This document shows, one piece after another, positions 19,601 through 31,493 of a stretch of 46,984 nucleotides of DNA. Numbering within the stretch: position 1 is the first letter of the stretch; every line of letters begins with the position of its first letter. Origin of the DNA: Pseudomonadota bacterium (GTDB taxonomy: Bacteria > Pseudomonadota > Gammaproteobacteria > Burkholderiales > JABEVD01); assembly GCA_021848825.1 (NCBI GenBank), contig JAJZTQ010000021.1, positions 1 through 46,984 on the forward strand, read 5' to 3'. The notes beneath the pieces were generated by a model. The model did not search any database, had not been told where the DNA came from, and was given only the letters and a program-made list of their open reading frames with translations. A program made the translations under genes and the position numbers.

Positions 19601-20407
19601 TGCATCCGCCGAAGTCGGGTCCACCGCGAAGACATAGCCGCCTTCTTCAGCCCTGTCCATGACTCGACGGGTCACCACCCCTGCGCCGCAACGGACTGTC
19701 GGAACCTCCTGATCAAGTCCCGGCAGAACGATCCGCTCGATCGGTCCCAGCGCCTCCAGTTTTTCGGTATTGATCACGGCCGAGCGTTTGGTGAGCGGAA
19801 CGGCGCCGCCCGTATAGCCTGTTCCCCCTCCCCGCGGGATGATCGTGAGTTCGAGTTCGATGCAGGCGGATACGATGTCTGCTATTTCCTCCTCTCCGTC
19901 CGGGCTCACCACGACGAAAGGATATTCGACTCGCCAGTCTGTCGCATCCGTGACATGGGATACACGGGCCAATCCGTCGAATGCGACATTGTCCTTCCTG
20001 GTGAACCTAGAAAGAAGCCTCATCGCCCTTTTTCTGAGACCCAGGACTTCTTCGAATTCAAGCTCGAAGGCGTTCACGGCTTCATGCGCCTTCCCGAGAA
20101 GAAACCTCACCTTCTCGTTCTCCTGGCGCCTCTCCTCTATTGCGGCAAGCCTGTGACGCAGTGCGCCGACCAGCGCATTTCGCCTTTGCCTGTTCGAGAG
20201 CAGATCGTCCTGCAGATAGGGATTCCTGGAAACAACCCAGATATCGCCCAGCACTTCGTAAAGCATCCTGGCCGAACGCCCTGTCTTCCTCTCGCTCCTC
20301 AACTCGTTGAGCACTTCCCACGCAGCTTCCCCCAGGATCCTGATGACGATTTCACGATCCGAAAAGGAAGTGTAATTGTAGGGAATTTCCCTCAGACGAA
20401 CATTCAT
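16649..20407 (-). CDS. DUF3683 / FAD-binding / 4Fe-4S / CCG-domain oxidoreductase fusion
   Basis: The 1252-residue cytoplasmic flavo-iron-sulfur enzyme has an N-terminal domain (about 1-150) matching the DUF3683 type. An FAD-binding_4 (PCMH) domain follows with [15 protein letters not shown], then a GlcD/LldD-like FAD-oxidase C-terminal domain with [13 protein letters not shown] and GEHGIG. Two [4Fe-4S] motifs lie at [11 protein letters not shown] (about 786) and [11 protein letters not shown] (about 849), and two CCG cysteine-rich domains (CCGYPQTS about 1035, CCGEAG about 1154) are of the heterodisulfide-reductase/GlcF type. It thus joins in one chain what GlcD and GlcF do as separate proteins. 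Likely role: oxidation of a D-2-hydroxyacid (D-lactate, glycolate or similar) with electrons passed to quinone or another carrier. The substrate is inferred, not shown. Confidence 0.88.
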   Translation of the reverse strand: MNVRLREIPYNYTSFSDREIVIRILGEAAWEVLNELRSERKTGRSARMLYEVLGDIWVVSRNPYLQDDLLSNRQRRNALVGALRHRLAAIEERRQENEKVRFLLGKAHEAVNAFELEFEEVLGLRKRAMRLLSRFTRKDNVAFDGLARVSHVTDATDWRVEYPFVVVSPDGEEEIADIVSACIELELTIIPRGGGTGYTGGAVPLTKRSAVINTEKLEALGPIERIVLPGLDQEVPTVRCGAGVVTRRVMDRAEEGGYVFAVDPTSADASCIGGNVAMNAGGKKAVLWGTALDNLASWKMVTPDANWLLVERLDHNLGKIHDAEKARFKISRYAREGNRLLEEPEILEIPGAKFRKAGLGKDVTDKFLSGLPGIQKEGCDGIITSATFILHRMPNHTRTVCLEFFSEIRDAVPAIVEIKDYLDAHANATLAGLEHLDARYLKAVGYSTKSRPGLPKMVLLADIVGEEESEIAAAASHVVRIANLRGGEGAIAVTPEARKKFWLDRARTAAIAKHTNAFKINEDVVIPLDRLGDYSDGIERINIELSIKNKLRLLDALDALFEEELPLLQDEEKIHAEELLGNRVGLARTLVGQTRARWQSLLETLDSADETTFRALQSHSIRVSWKSEIREQLQRIFAGRVYQKILEECDAVHARILKSRVFVALHMHAGDGNVHTNIPVNSDDYLMLQEANEAVARIMRLAKSLEGVISGEHGIGITKLEFLEKAEIEQFSAYKQKVDPEGRFNKGKLIEGSDLRNAYTPSFNLLELESLILEQSEIGEISDSIKDCMRCGKCKPVCNTHIPRANLLYSPRNKILGASLLVEAFLYEEQTRRGVSFRHFDEFSDVADHCTVCHKCKNPCPVKIDFGDVSIVMRNFLKKQGKKKTSPGTWAAMLFLTTSDPEMIAMTRKFMIEWGYRMQRVGHALFRKLGLLRDQVAHPPATVGRPPVRSQVIHFLNKPMPGNLPKKTSRALLDIEDNTIVPVIRDSKKVNEDSDAVFYFPGCGSERLFGQVGLATQAMLFEIGAQTVLPPGYLCCGYPQTSAGEGEKGQEIITKNRVLFHRVANTLNYLDIKTVVVSCGTCMDQLLKYEFEKIFPDCRLLDIHEYLLEKGVRMDGLNGTRYMYHDPCHTPMKTHDPLDVANRLIGKEVLLSERCCGEAGTLAVTRPDISTQVRFRKQEEIISVADRIGTSGPIKLLTSCPSCLQGLSRYNEDTGIEADYIVVEMARHLLGENWMADYVEKVNRGGIERVLL

Positions 20408-20428
20408 GAGTCTCTTGATTGCAACCGC

Positions 20429-22105
20429 TTACTTTCGCTTCATGTAAAGATCCGTAATGCTTCCGAGCTCGATCTCCGATGCGAACATGGAAGTTTCGGA
20501 AAGCGTGGGATGGGGATGAATCGTGAGTGCGATGTCTTCTGCATCCGCTCCCATTTCAAGCGCAAGCACCATTTCGGCAATCAGCTCCCCTGCGTGGCTC
20601 CCCGTCATGGCGGCGCCAAGAAGCCTTTTCGTATCCTTCTCGAAAAGAAGCTTGGTCATGCCTTCATCCCGCCCCATCGACAGCGAGCGCCCGCTTGCAG
20701 CCCACGGGAAAACAGCCTTTTCAAATTCAATTCCCTTCTCTTTCGCTTCCTTTTCCGTCAGCCCCATCCAGGCCACTTCGGGATCAGTATAGGCCACCGA
20801 AGGAATCGTGAGTGCATCACAGGCGACCTTGTGCCCGGCTATCGCTTCCGCTGCGATCTTCGCTTCATAGGTTGCCTTGTGGGCGAGCATCGGCTCCCCG
20901 ACGACATCCCCTATCGCATAAATGTTGGGAACATTCGTCCTGCAGGTTTTGTCGACCGGGATGAAGCCGCGCTCGTCGACATTGATTCCGGCATTTTCCG
21001 CGCCTATCAGCTTTCCGTTCGGACGCCTGCCGACCGCCATCAGCACCTTGTCGAACAACTGAGGTTCGGTCGCCTTCTCCCCCTCGAAATGAACCCTGAT
21101 GCCTTCCGGCAGGGCCTCCATTTTCGAAACCTTCGTCTTCAGCATGATGGCTTCATAACGGGATTCCACATGCTTCTGCAAAGGCCTGACGACATCCTTG
21201 TCGGCGCCGGGAATGAGGGAATCCATCCATTCCACCACGGTGATTTTCGATCCGAGCGCGCTGTATACAGTTGCCATCTCGAGCCCGATGATCCCCCCGC
21301 CCACGACGAGCAGCCTTTCCGGAATCGAACCCAGGGCAAGCGCCCCTGTCGAATCGATGATTCTTTCGTCTTCGTAGGGAAACCCCGGAATCTTGGCCAC
21401 GCTCGACCCCGCAGCGATGATCGCGTGATCGAAATTGATCCTCAAGCTCCCTTCATTCGTCGCAACTTCCAACATCCCCGAAGAAACGAATTTTCCTTCC
21501 CCCCTCACCACCTTCACTTTGCGCTGCCTGGCAAGACCTGAAAGCCCTTTCGTCAGCTTTCCCACAACCGATTCCTTCCAATTCCTGACCGCATCGATAT
21601 CGATCTGCGGCTTGCCGAAGGAAACCCCGTGACGGCCGACTTCTTCGGCTTCGGTGATGACCTTTGCGACATGGAGAAGCGCTTTCGAAGGAATGCATCC
21701 GACATTGAGGCAGACCCCGCCGAGATTCTCGTGACGCTCCACAAGGACGACGCGCTTTCCGAGGTCGGCGGCACGAAACGCCGCAGTATAGCCTCCGGGA
21801 CCAGCACCGAGCACCAGCACTTCGGCGTGGAGATCGGCCTCTTCCCTGGGCAATGCAGCTTCTTCCTTCGCCGAAGATTCGACATCCATGTGAAGGATGA
21901 GCGAACCTTCCGAGACCAGATCGCCCACCTTGACTGCCACATCCCTGACGATTCCGGCATGGGGGGAAGGAACCTCTATCGTCGCCTTGTCGGACTCCAG
22001 CGTGATGAGGCTCGCGTCCTTCTCGACATGATCCCCGCGCTTGACCGCCACCTCGATGACTGCCACATCCTTGAAATTGCCGATTCCCGGCACTTTTATT
22101 TCCAT
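20429..22105 (-). CDS. lpdA: dihydrolipoamide dehydrogenase with N-terminal lipoyl domain
   Basis: The 558-residue E3 enzyme reoxidises dihydrolipoamide of 2-oxoacid dehydrogenase or glycine-cleavage complexes with NAD+. A lipoyl domain (1-75) has the lipoylated Lys40 in LESDKATIEV. A linker follows, then FAD-binding VLGAGPGGYTAAFRA, the redox disulfide in GGVCLNVGCIPSKALL, an NAD-binding GGGIIGLEMA, and the His-Glu active-site end HPHPTLSE. The fused lipoyl domain is typical of betaproteobacterial pyruvate dehydrogenase E3, but no aceE/aceF genes are adjacent. A strong GAGGAGG (22110-22116) precedes the ATG and overlaps the proA stop. Confidence 0.95.
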   Translation of the reverse strand: MEIKVPGIGNFKDVAVIEVAVKRGDHVEKDASLITLESDKATIEVPSPHAGIVRDVAVKVGDLVSEGSLILHMDVESSAKEEAALPREEADLHAEVLVLGAGPGGYTAAFRAADLGKRVVLVERHENLGGVCLNVGCIPSKALLHVAKVITEAEEVGRHGVSFGKPQIDIDAVRNWKESVVGKLTKGLSGLARQRKVKVVRGEGKFVSSGMLEVATNEGSLRINFDHAIIAAGSSVAKIPGFPYEDERIIDSTGALALGSIPERLLVVGGGIIGLEMATVYSALGSKITVVEWMDSLIPGADKDVVRPLQKHVESRYEAIMLKTKVSKMEALPEGIRVHFEGEKATEPQLFDKVLMAVGRRPNGKLIGAENAGINVDERGFIPVDKTCRTNVPNIYAIGDVVGEPMLAHKATYEAKIAAEAIAGHKVACDALTIPSVAYTDPEVAWMGLTEKEAKEKGIEFEKAVFPWAASGRSLSMGRDEGMTKLLFEKDTKRLLGAAMTGSHAGELIAEMVLALEMGADAEDIALTIHPHPTLSETSMFASEIELGSITDLYMKRK

Positions 22106-22114
22106 TTTTCCTCC

Positions 22115-23371
22115 TCAGGTCCTGACCTGACCGTCCCCAAGGACGATGAATTTCTGGCTCGTCAGCCCTTCCAGCCCGACAGGCCCCCTTGCGTGCAGCT
22201 TGTCCGTCGAAATGCCGATTTCCGCGCCCAGCCCGTATTCGAAGCCGTCAGCGAAACGGGTAGAGGCATTCACCATCACCGAGCTCGAATCGACTTCCCT
22301 CAGAAAACGCCTGGCTTTCGAATAATCCTCCGTGACGATGGCATCGGTATGCTGCGAACCGTAAAGCGCGATGTGATCCATCGCCTCGTCCAATCCGCCA
22401 ACCACCCGTATGCTGAGTATGGGCGCCAGATATTCCGTTTTCCAGTCTTCCTCGGTCGCTTCATTCATCTTCGGGAAGATTTTCCGGGCGGCCTCGTCCC
22501 CCCTCAATTCCACCCCTTTTTCGACATAGATCGCGCAGAGCGGGGGAAGAATGCTTTCGGCGATGCCTGCTGCGACCAGCAGCGTTTCCATGGTATTGCA
22601 TGTCCCGTAGCGCTGCGTCTTGGCATTGTCCGCAACTTTCAGCGCCTTTACATGATCCGCATCGTCGTCGATGTACACGTGGCATACGCCGTGAAGATGC
22701 TTGATGACCGGAATCGTGGCCTCACGAGATATCCTTTCGATGAGCCCCTTTCCTCCCCTGGGCACGATCACGTCGACATGATCCTTCATGGTGATCAGCT
22801 CGCCGACTGCCGCCCTGTCAGCCGTTTCGACAACCTGCACGGCGGCCTCGGGAAGTCCGGCAGCGCGAAGCCCTTCGTGAACGAGCCTTGCGATGGCCTG
22901 GTTGCAGTGAAGCGCCTCCGATCCGCCGCGAAGGATCGCCGCATTGCCTGACTTCAGGCAGAGTCCAGCCGCATCGGCAGTGACATTGGGTCTCGCCTCG
23001 TAGATGATGCCTATCACGCCCAGAGGCACGCGCATCCTCCCGACCTGGATGCCGGTGGGGCGGTATTTCAGGTCGCTTATTTCCCCGACCGGATCAGCAA
23101 GAGAAGCGATCTGCAGAAGCCCTTCGCTCATCGATGCGATGCTTTTCCTGGAAAGGGTCAGGCGGTCTATCATCGCCGCATCGAGATTCCTGGCCTTCGC
23201 CCCCTCGAGATCCTTGGCGTTCGCCTCGACCAGGCTGTCAGCCTCCCTTTCTATGGCCTTGCTGATCGCCTCCAGCGCCCTGTTCTTGGCTGCAGTATCG
23301 GCTCTCGCCATCGACCTGGAAGCGGCTCTAGCCTGCCTCCCGATCTTGTCCATATAGCTTTTGATGTCCAT
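22115..23371 (-). CDS. proA: glutamate-5-semialdehyde dehydrogenase (gamma-glutamyl phosphate reductase)
   Basis: The 418-residue NADPH-dependent enzyme reduces gamma-glutamyl phosphate to glutamate-5-semialdehyde in proline synthesis. It has the aldehyde-dehydrogenase fold, the nucleophilic cysteine in [29 protein letters not shown] and [15 protein letters not shown]. It lies in the leuS-lptE-holA-proA order common in betaproteobacteria, 24 bp after holA. proB is not in the window. Confidence 0.96.
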   Translation of the reverse strand: MDIKSYMDKIGRQARAASRSMARADTAAKNRALEAISKAIEREADSLVEANAKDLEGAKARNLDAAMIDRLTLSRKSIASMSEGLLQIASLADPVGEISDLKYRPTGIQVGRMRVPLGVIGIIYEARPNVTADAAGLCLKSGNAAILRGGSEALHCNQAIARLVHEGLRAAGLPEAAVQVVETADRAAVGELITMKDHVDVIVPRGGKGLIERISREATIPVIKHLHGVCHVYIDDDADHVKALKVADNAKTQRYGTCNTMETLLVAAGIAESILPPLCAIYVEKGVELRGDEAARKIFPKMNEATEEDWKTEYLAPILSIRVVGGLDEAMDHIALYGSQHTDAIVTEDYSKARRFLREVDSSSVMVNASTRFADGFEYGLGAEIGISTDKLHARGPVGLEGLTSQKFIVLGDGQVRT

Positions 23372-23395
23372 GTCGAACCCCGAAAAAAAAGCATT

Positions 23396-24409
23396 TTATC
23401 CGTTTTTGCCATTGGCTGCGAAATTCAGCCCGAGCTGAAGCAGCTCGTCCCATACATCTCCCTTTCGCAACCCTTTGATCATCATGTCTATTTCAGACGC
23501 CCTCGCGAGCATTGCGTCCACGGCCTCGATGCCGATACGGCCAGCCTTCTGAACGAGGTTCGCCCTCGGCCCCCATATCCTCGCATCGCGCAAAACCTGC
23601 GCAGGCTGCTTGCCGATCCTGATTCCGGAGGCGAACCTGTGGATGGCCCTGAAGTCGTCGGCAAGCTGCCAGAGGACGAGCGATTCCGCGACGCCTTCCC
23701 CCTTCAGGCCCTCGAGTATCCTGACGAAGCGCCTGACATTCTTCGAAAGCATCGCCTCCCCGAGCTGGAATATGTCGTATCTGGCGACATCGAGAACAGC
23801 CTGCTTGACCTCATCGAATGACAGATTTCCTTCAGGATAGAGCAGGCCGAGCTTCCTTATTTCCTGGTGAGCCGCAAGCAGATTGCCTTCGACGCTCTCC
23901 GCCAGAAACGCCAGCGCTTCGCTTTCCGCCTTCTGTCCTTGAAGGACCAACCTTTGCGCTATCCACGCAGGAAGCGCCTCCCTTTCGATCGTATTGGCCG
24001 AGACGGCGACGCCCTTGCTTTCGAGCGCCTCGAACCATTTCGAAGAAAGCGCCTGCCTGTCTAGCTTCGGGAAGCTGATCAATGTGATCACGTCGGGCTG
24101 CAGGTCTTCGCAGTAGGACTGCAGGACTTTCGCGCCCTCCACTCCCACCTTGCCTGAAGGGATCCTGAAATCGATGAGCTTCTTGGGACTGAAAAGCGAC
24201 AGGCTTCTTGACGCATCGACCAAATCCTGCCAATCGAAACCCTGCTCCGCCGTCAGCACCTCCCGCTCTGCGAAGCCGGACTTCCTCGCGCTTTCCCTGA
24301 TCGCGTCGCATGACTCGATCTGCAGCAGCGGCGCGTCGCCATGCACCACATAGAGGGATTTCAGCGAGCCTTCGAGATGCGCAGAAAGCCTCGACGAATC
24401 AATTTTCAT
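23396..24409 (-). CDS. holA: DNA polymerase III delta subunit
   Basis: The 337-residue clamp-loader subunit opens the beta clamp. The N-terminal domain has SLYVVHGDAPLLQIESCDAIR (the delta/AAA-like start), the beta-contacting segment near SLFSPKKLIDFRIPSG, and the C-terminal collar domain ends near the stop. The start overlaps the lptE end by 11 bp. The leuS-lptE-holA order is as in E. coli. Confidence 0.93.
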   Translation of the reverse strand: MKIDSSRLSAHLEGSLKSLYVVHGDAPLLQIESCDAIRESARKSGFAEREVLTAEQGFDWQDLVDASRSLSLFSPKKLIDFRIPSGKVGVEGAKVLQSYCEDLQPDVITLISFPKLDRQALSSKWFEALESKGVAVSANTIEREALPAWIAQRLVLQGQKAESEALAFLAESVEGNLLAAHQEIRKLGLLYPEGNLSFDEVKQAVLDVARYDIFQLGEAMLSKNVRRFVRILEGLKGEGVAESLVLWQLADDFRAIHRFASGIRIGKQPAQVLRDARIWGPRANLVQKAGRIGIEAVDAMLARASEIDMMIKGLRKGDVWDELLQLGLNFAANGKNG

Positions 24410-24884
24410 CTGGCTTCACTGCGGCAAGCCTGCGCATGATCTGGAATACCGCATCATTCATCATGTCCTTGTTCAGGAGTTGCGCTTCGCTTTCCTTCGC
24501 GAGGATTTCCGAAATGCTGTAGCTCAGCAGCCTGGTCAGGAAAAGCTCGCTTCTCGGGATGAGCACGTTGCCTTTCGGATCGAGAAATCTGAATGTCACC
24601 TTGTACTGGAGCTGGTATTCCCTTACCTGGCCGGTTGCATCGAGCGAAAGGATGATCCTGTCAGTCGTCTCATCGAGAATCTCGAGCCTGTAGGCATCCT
24701 TTGCAGGCGCATGCACGACATGCGCCTTGCTTCCATGCTCGATCGCCTTTCTGAGCACAATGGCAAGCGGCGAATCAGGAGGAGAAATGAAGAGGGTATC
24801 GAAAGGCATGCTCTGCTGCCCCCTGAGATGGAATCCACAGGAGGCGAGCAGGAAGGCAATCAGCAGGATCGCGATCTTTTTCAT
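24399..24884 (-). CDS. lptE: LPS-assembly lipoprotein
   Basis: The 161-residue outer-membrane lipoprotein plugs the LptD barrel and helps insert LPS. It has a type II signal with lipobox LLASC (Cys16), then GFHLRGQQSMPFDTLFI, the typical LptE start after the cysteine, and an alternating strand/helix domain. It begins 1 bp after the leuS stop and overlaps holA by 11 bp, so all three are translated in series. Confidence 0.93.
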   Translation of the reverse strand: MKKIAILLIAFLLASCGFHLRGQQSMPFDTLFISPPDSPLAIVLRKAIEHGSKAHVVHAPAKDAYRLEILDETTDRIILSLDATGQVREYQLQYKVTFRFLDPKGNVLIPRSELFLTRLLSYSISEILAKESEAQLLNKDMMNDAVFQIMRRLAAVKPDEN

Positions 24885-24885
24885 G

Positions 24886-27537
<2,652 letters not shown>

Positions 27538-27556
27538 TTATACCCTGCCAGAAGCC

Positions 27557-27584
27557 TTGAAGGTTAACGGAGCCTGTCTAAAAT
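27557..27584 (+). promoter_or_regulatory. prk: sigma70 promoter of prk
   Basis: TTGAAG (27557-27562), a 16-bp spacer and TAAAAT (27579-27584) make a good sigma70 promoter about 60 bp before the prk ATG. AGGAG (27632-27636) is the ribosome-binding site, seven bases before the start. The -35 lies about 15 bp from the opposing leuS -10, so a regulator bound here could affect both genes. Confidence 0.55.
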
Positions 27585-27643
27585 CGGCACATTCTGTTAA
27601 AGTATCGGGATAGAAAGGTTTCAATCAGTCCAGGAGATAAAAC

Positions 27644-28525
27644 ATGTCGAAAAGACACCCTGTTATTGCCGTGACCGGCTCATCAGGTGCGGGCACTACA
27701 ACAGTCAAGCGCGCTTTCGAAAACATTTTCAGGCGCGAACACATCCATGCGGCAGTGATCGAGGGGGATAGCCTGCACAGCATGGACCGCAAGGCTTTCC
27801 GCGCAGCGGTGGCCGAGGCTGAAAAGAAAGGGGAGCAGGCGCCCAGCCATTTCGGACCTGAAGCGAACCATTTCGACAAGATAGCCGACACCTTCAAGAC
27901 ATACGGCGATACCGGAACCTGCAAGCGCCGCTACTACATCCACAGCGACGAGGAAGCGCGCGAGCACAATGCGCGCCTGGGAACGAGCCTCAATCCCGGA
28001 GAATTCACCCCCTGGGAAGACATCGACGCGGGTTCAGACATCCTCTTCTACGAAGGACTGCACGGCCTGGTGAAAACAGAGAAAGTGGATGCGTCGCAGC
28101 ATGTCGACCTCGGCGTGGGCGTCGTCCCCATCGTCAACCTTGAATGGATACAGAAGATCCACAGGGATGCGGCAGAGCGCGGCTATTCCGCTGAGGCGAC
28201 TGTCGACACCATCCTTCGCAGGATGCCCGATTACATCAACTTCATCACGCCGCAGTTCTCCAGGACGCACATCAATTTCCAGCGCGTCCCGACCGTGGAC
28301 ACCTCCAACCCTTTCATCGCCCGCGACATTCCGACGCTGGACGAGAGCTTCGTGGTGGTGCGCTTCCGCGATCCGCACGGCGTGGATTTCCCCTATTTCC
28401 TCAACATGATCCACGATTCGTTCATGTCCCGAGCCAACACCCTCGTTGTGCCCGGAGGAAAGATGAGCTTCGCGCTCGAGGTGATCCTCGCCCCGATGAT
28501 GAGCGACATGATCAAGAACAAGTAA
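27644..28525 (+). CDS. prk: phosphoribulokinase
   Basis: The 293-residue enzyme phosphorylates ribulose-5-phosphate to ribulose-1,5-bisphosphate, the CO2 acceptor of the Calvin-Benson-Bassham cycle. It is the bacterial class I type: P-loop TGSSGAGTTTV (11-21), IEGDSLHSMDR, KRRYYIHSDEEA, and ILFYEGLHG with the Walker B-like region. Length fits the allosteric octameric bacterial enzymes (about 290). It has its own promoter and Shine-Dalgarno. No RubisCO or other cbb genes are in the window, so it stands apart from any cbb operon. It is the main evidence that the organism fixes CO2. Confidence 0.96.
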   Translation: MSKRHPVIAVTGSSGAGTTTVKRAFENIFRREHIHAAVIEGDSLHSMDRKAFRAAVAEAEKKGEQAPSHFGPEANHFDKIADTFKTYGDTGTCKRRYYIHSDEEAREHNARLGTSLNPGEFTPWEDIDAGSDILFYEGLHGLVKTEKVDASQHVDLGVGVVPIVNLEWIQKIHRDAAERGYSAEATVDTILRRMPDYINFITPQFSRTHINFQRVPTVDTSNPFIARDIPTLDESFVVVRFRDPHGVDFPYFLNMIHDSFMSRANTLVVPGGKMSFALEVILAPMMSDMIKNK

Positions 28526-28534
28526 GCCCTATCG

Positions 28535-28557
28535 GCGGGGAACCCATGGTTCCCCGC
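28535..28557 (+). terminator. 10-bp perfect hairpin after prk
   Basis: GCGGGGAACC, a CAT loop and GGTTCCCCGC form a very stable stem 10 bp after the prk stop and 8 bp before the uvrD start. No T-run follows, so it may be a weak or Rho-assisted terminator, or an mRNA 3'-end stabiliser that separates prk expression from the helicase gene. It would also lie next to the uvrD ribosome-binding region, which shows no clear Shine-Dalgarno. Confidence 0.5.
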
Positions 28558-28565
28558 TCCACCAG

Positions 28566-30629
28566 ATGGAAATCCTCTCGGGACTGAATCCCCAGCAGAT
28601 CGAAGCAGTCACTCTCCCCCACCGCTCCGCGCTCGTCCTCGCAGGCGCAGGAAGCGGAAAGACCCGCGTGCTGACCTCCCGCATCGCCTATCTCGTCCAG
28701 GGCCAGGGGGCCTCCCCCCATGAAATCATGGCCGTCACCTTCACCAACAAGGCTGCAAGGGAAATGATGACGCGGATTTCCGCGATGATCCCGATCAGCA
28801 TCAGGGGGATGTGGATAGGCACGTTTCACGGGCTCTGCAACAGGATGCTTCGAGCCCATCACGGGGATGCGGGGCTTCCTGCCACATTCCAGATCATGGA
28901 TAGCGCAGACCAGCTGGCCGCGGTGAAGCGCGTGATCAGAAGCCTCAATCTTGACGAGGAAAAGTATCCTCCGAGGGATCTGCAGCATTTCATCAACGCC
29001 CAGAAGGAGCAGGGGCTGAGGCCTCACGACATCGCGGCATACGACAGCTACACGAGGACGAGGCAGGAAATCTATTCCTCCTACGAAGCGCAGTGCAACC
29101 GGGAAGGCGTCGTCGATTTCGCAGAGCTCCTTCTCCGATCCTATGAGCTTCTCAGGAACAACCAGATCATCAGGGAGCATTACCAGCAGCGCTTCAGGCA
29201 TATCCTGATAGACGAATTCCAGGACACCAACAGGCTACAGTATCTCTGGCTCAAGCTTCTCGCGGGAAAGGGAAGCGCTGTATTCGCAGTGGGCGACGAC
29301 GACCAGTCCATCTACGCATTCAGGGGCGCGGATACCGGAAACATGAGGGAGCTGGAGAAGGATTTCCATGTCGAGAACATCATCAAGCTCGAGCAGAACT
29401 ACCGCTCGCACGGAAACATACTCGATGCAGCCAATGCCTTGATCAGGCACAATGCCTCGCGTCTGGGAAAGAATCTATGGACGAGCGACGCCAGGGGAGA
29501 GCGGCTTCGCTTCTACAATGCGCCCACTGATCTTCAGGAAGCGGAATACATCGTCGACGAGATCAGGTCCCTCCATGGCGAAGGCGTCATGCTCTCCGAC
29601 ATCGCGCTTCTTTACAGGTCGAACGCGCAGTCAAGGGTGCTGGAGCATGCGCTTTTCAATGCCAATCTTCCATACAGGGTCTACGGCGGCCTGAGGTTCT
29701 TCGAGAGACAGGAAATCAAGCATGCGCTTGCTTATCTGAGGCTCGTCCACAATCCCGAGGATGACGGGGCATTCTTGCGCGTCATCAATTTCCCTGCAAG
29801 AGGGATAGGCGCGAAATCGATAGAGTCGCTCCAGAAGGATGCGGGATCCGCAAGCCTCTATTCGGCTGCCTGCCGCGCAGGCAAGAAGCCCGGAGATTTC
29901 GCCAGACTGATCGACTCGATGAAGGCGGAATGCGAAGGATCCTCCCTTTCGGAAATGGTCGAAACCGCGATCGATAGAAGCGGGCTGAAATCGCATTACA
30001 TGAACGAGAAGGACGGCGAGGAGAGGCTGGAAAACCTCGACGAACTGGTGAATGCCGCAGCGATTTTCGAAACGGAAGGGGATCCCCTTTCGGAATTCCT
30101 TTCCCATGCAGCGCTCGAAGCGGGGGAGAGGCAGAGCGGGGAAGGGGATGACGCTGTCCAGCTGATGACCGTTCATTCCGCAAAAGGACTGGAATTTAAT
30201 GCCGTTTTCATCAGCGGCCTGGAAGAAGGTCTTTTTCCCCACAGCAACAGCAGGAACGAGGCAGGCGGGATAGAAGAGGAGCGCAGGCTGATGTATGTCG
30301 CCCTCACAAGGGCAAGAAAAAGGCTTTACCTCACCTGCGCGCAGAGCAGGATGCTGCACGGGCAGACGAACTACAACATTCCCTCCCGATTCCTGAGCGA
30401 AATCCCCCAGGAACTCATCCAGCCGATAGGCATTCCGGTCAGGAACGAAGTCCAACCTTCATACGCGGAAAAGAAGAGTCCGTGGCGGATAGGCGCGAAC
30501 GTGTTCCACCCCAAGTTCGGAGAAGGCGTGATCCTCGCCTGCGAAGGAAGCGAACAGGTCCAGGTGAATTTCAGAAGGGCGGGCGTGAAATGGCTCGCGC
30601 TCGAATATGCCAACCTGATCGCGATCTAG
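28566..30629 (+). CDS. uvrD: UvrD/PcrA-type superfamily 1A DNA helicase
   Basis: The 687-residue 3'-5' helicase has Walker A GAGSGKTR (26-33), Walker B/DEXX LIDEFQDTNRLQ, motif III GDDDQSIYAFRGA, motif IV NYRSHGNILDAANALI, motif V TVHSAKGLEFNAVFISG and motif VI VALTRARKRLYLT. The C-terminal Tudor-like region (about 635-687: GANVFHPKFGEGVIL ... VQVNFRRAGVKWLALEYANL) is the UvrD/PcrA type that contacts RNA polymerase, which argues for UvrD over Rep. It acts in nucleotide-excision and mismatch repair. The 3' end overlaps the convergent xerC gene by 4 bp. Confidence 0.93.
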   Translation: MEILSGLNPQQIEAVTLPHRSALVLAGAGSGKTRVLTSRIAYLVQGQGASPHEIMAVTFTNKAAREMMTRISAMIPISIRGMWIGTFHGLCNRMLRAHHGDAGLPATFQIMDSADQLAAVKRVIRSLNLDEEKYPPRDLQHFINAQKEQGLRPHDIAAYDSYTRTRQEIYSSYEAQCNREGVVDFAELLLRSYELLRNNQIIREHYQQRFRHILIDEFQDTNRLQYLWLKLLAGKGSAVFAVGDDDQSIYAFRGADTGNMRELEKDFHVENIIKLEQNYRSHGNILDAANALIRHNASRLGKNLWTSDARGERLRFYNAPTDLQEAEYIVDEIRSLHGEGVMLSDIALLYRSNAQSRVLEHALFNANLPYRVYGGLRFFERQEIKHALAYLRLVHNPEDDGAFLRVINFPARGIGAKSIESLQKDAGSASLYSAACRAGKKPGDFARLIDSMKAECEGSSLSEMVETAIDRSGLKSHYMNEKDGEERLENLDELVNAAAIFETEGDPLSEFLSHAALEAGERQSGEGDDAVQLMTVHSAKGLEFNAVFISGLEEGLFPHSNSRNEAGGIEEERRLMYVALTRARKRLYLTCAQSRMLHGQTNYNIPSRFLSEIPQELIQPIGIPVRNEVQPSYAEKKSPWRIGANVFHPKFGEGVILACEGSEQVQVNFRRAGVKWLALEYANLIAI

Positions 30630-31492
30630 GTCTTCTTCTTCGACCGCGGGTGAGCGGAATCGTAGACCTTGGCGAGATGCTGGAAATCGAGATGGGTGTA
30701 GATCTGCGTCGTCGAAATGCTGGCATGCCCCAGCAACTCCTGGACGGCCCGCAAATCCCCGGAGGACTGCAGCATGTGGGATGCGAACGAATGCCTCAGC
30801 ATGTGAGGATGGACATGCCCCGGCATGCCCTGCTTCACGCCCCACTGGCTTATCCTGTACTGTATCGCCCTCTGGCTGATGGGAAGGCCTTTCCTGTTCA
30901 GGAAAATTTCCTCATGTTCCCCGGATTGCCTTACCTTGAGCCAATCCTTCAATGCAGCGATCGCCATCCTCCCGACAGGAACGACCCTCGTCTTGTTCCC
31001 CTTTCCTGTCACCCTGACGATCCCTTCTTCCAGATCGATGTCGTTGAGCTTGAGCCCCTTCAATTCCGAGAGCCTCAGGCCGGATGAATAGAAAAGCTCG
31101 AACATCGCCCTGTCCCTGACGGCGAGATCCTCGTCCGAATCGATGGCGAGAAATTTCGCCGTCTCGTCAGGGGAAAGCGCATCAGGAAGATGCCTGGGGG
31201 ATTTCGGCGGACGGATGCCGGCTGCGGGATTCTGGGTATAGCCATGGTCCCTGACGAGAAAATTGAAAAAGCTTCGCCATGCCGAAAGCATTCTTGCGAG
31301 GCTCCTCCCGCCGAGCCCCTTGCCGTGGAGCTGGGCGATGAAATGGCGTAGATGATGGATCTTGAGCTCGGAAAGCGGGGTTTTCCCTGCAAGATCCAGC
31401 AAAATCCCGACATCCCTGAGGTAATGCTCGGCGGTGAGCGGACTCAGTCGCCGCTCGTCCAGAAGATGGGATCTGTAGCCCGCCAGATCCAT
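30626..31492 (-). CDS. xerC: tyrosine recombinase XerC
   Basis: The 288-residue site-specific recombinase resolves chromosome dimers at dif with XerD. An N-terminal SAM-like core-binding domain (1-90) is followed by the catalytic domain with Arg140 (SSGLRLSELKGL), Lys in TGKGNKTRVVP, HxxR in HPHMLRHSFASHML, the second His in LLGHASISTTQIYTH and the nucleophile Tyr in the same motif. The gene order dapF-DUF484-xerC matches E. coli dapF-yigA-xerC, which favours XerC over XerD or a phage integrase. It starts 1 bp after the DUF484 stop. Confidence 0.94.
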   Translation of the reverse strand: MDLAGYRSHLLDERRLSPLTAEHYLRDVGILLDLAGKTPLSELKIHHLRHFIAQLHGKGLGGRSLARMLSAWRSFFNFLVRDHGYTQNPAAGIRPPKSPRHLPDALSPDETAKFLAIDSDEDLAVRDRAMFELFYSSGLRLSELKGLKLNDIDLEEGIVRVTGKGNKTRVVPVGRMAIAALKDWLKVRQSGEHEEIFLNRKGLPISQRAIQYRISQWGVKQGMPGHVHPHMLRHSFASHMLQSSGDLRAVQELLGHASISTTQIYTHLDFQHLAKVYDSAHPRSKKKT

Positions 31493-31493
31493 C

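Noticed and set aside
19955-21541. Long plus-strand frames opposite the FAD/Fe-S and lpdA genes
   Set aside because: The minus-strand genes carry intact flavin, Fe-S, lipoyl and disulfide motifs. The antisense frames are His/Arg/Pro-rich shadows spanning two genes.
30626-31492. Tyrosine recombinase as evidence of a mobile element
   Set aside because: Its place after dapF and DUF484, and its full XerC-like length, mark it as the chromosomal dimer-resolution recombinase. No att repeats or phage genes are near.
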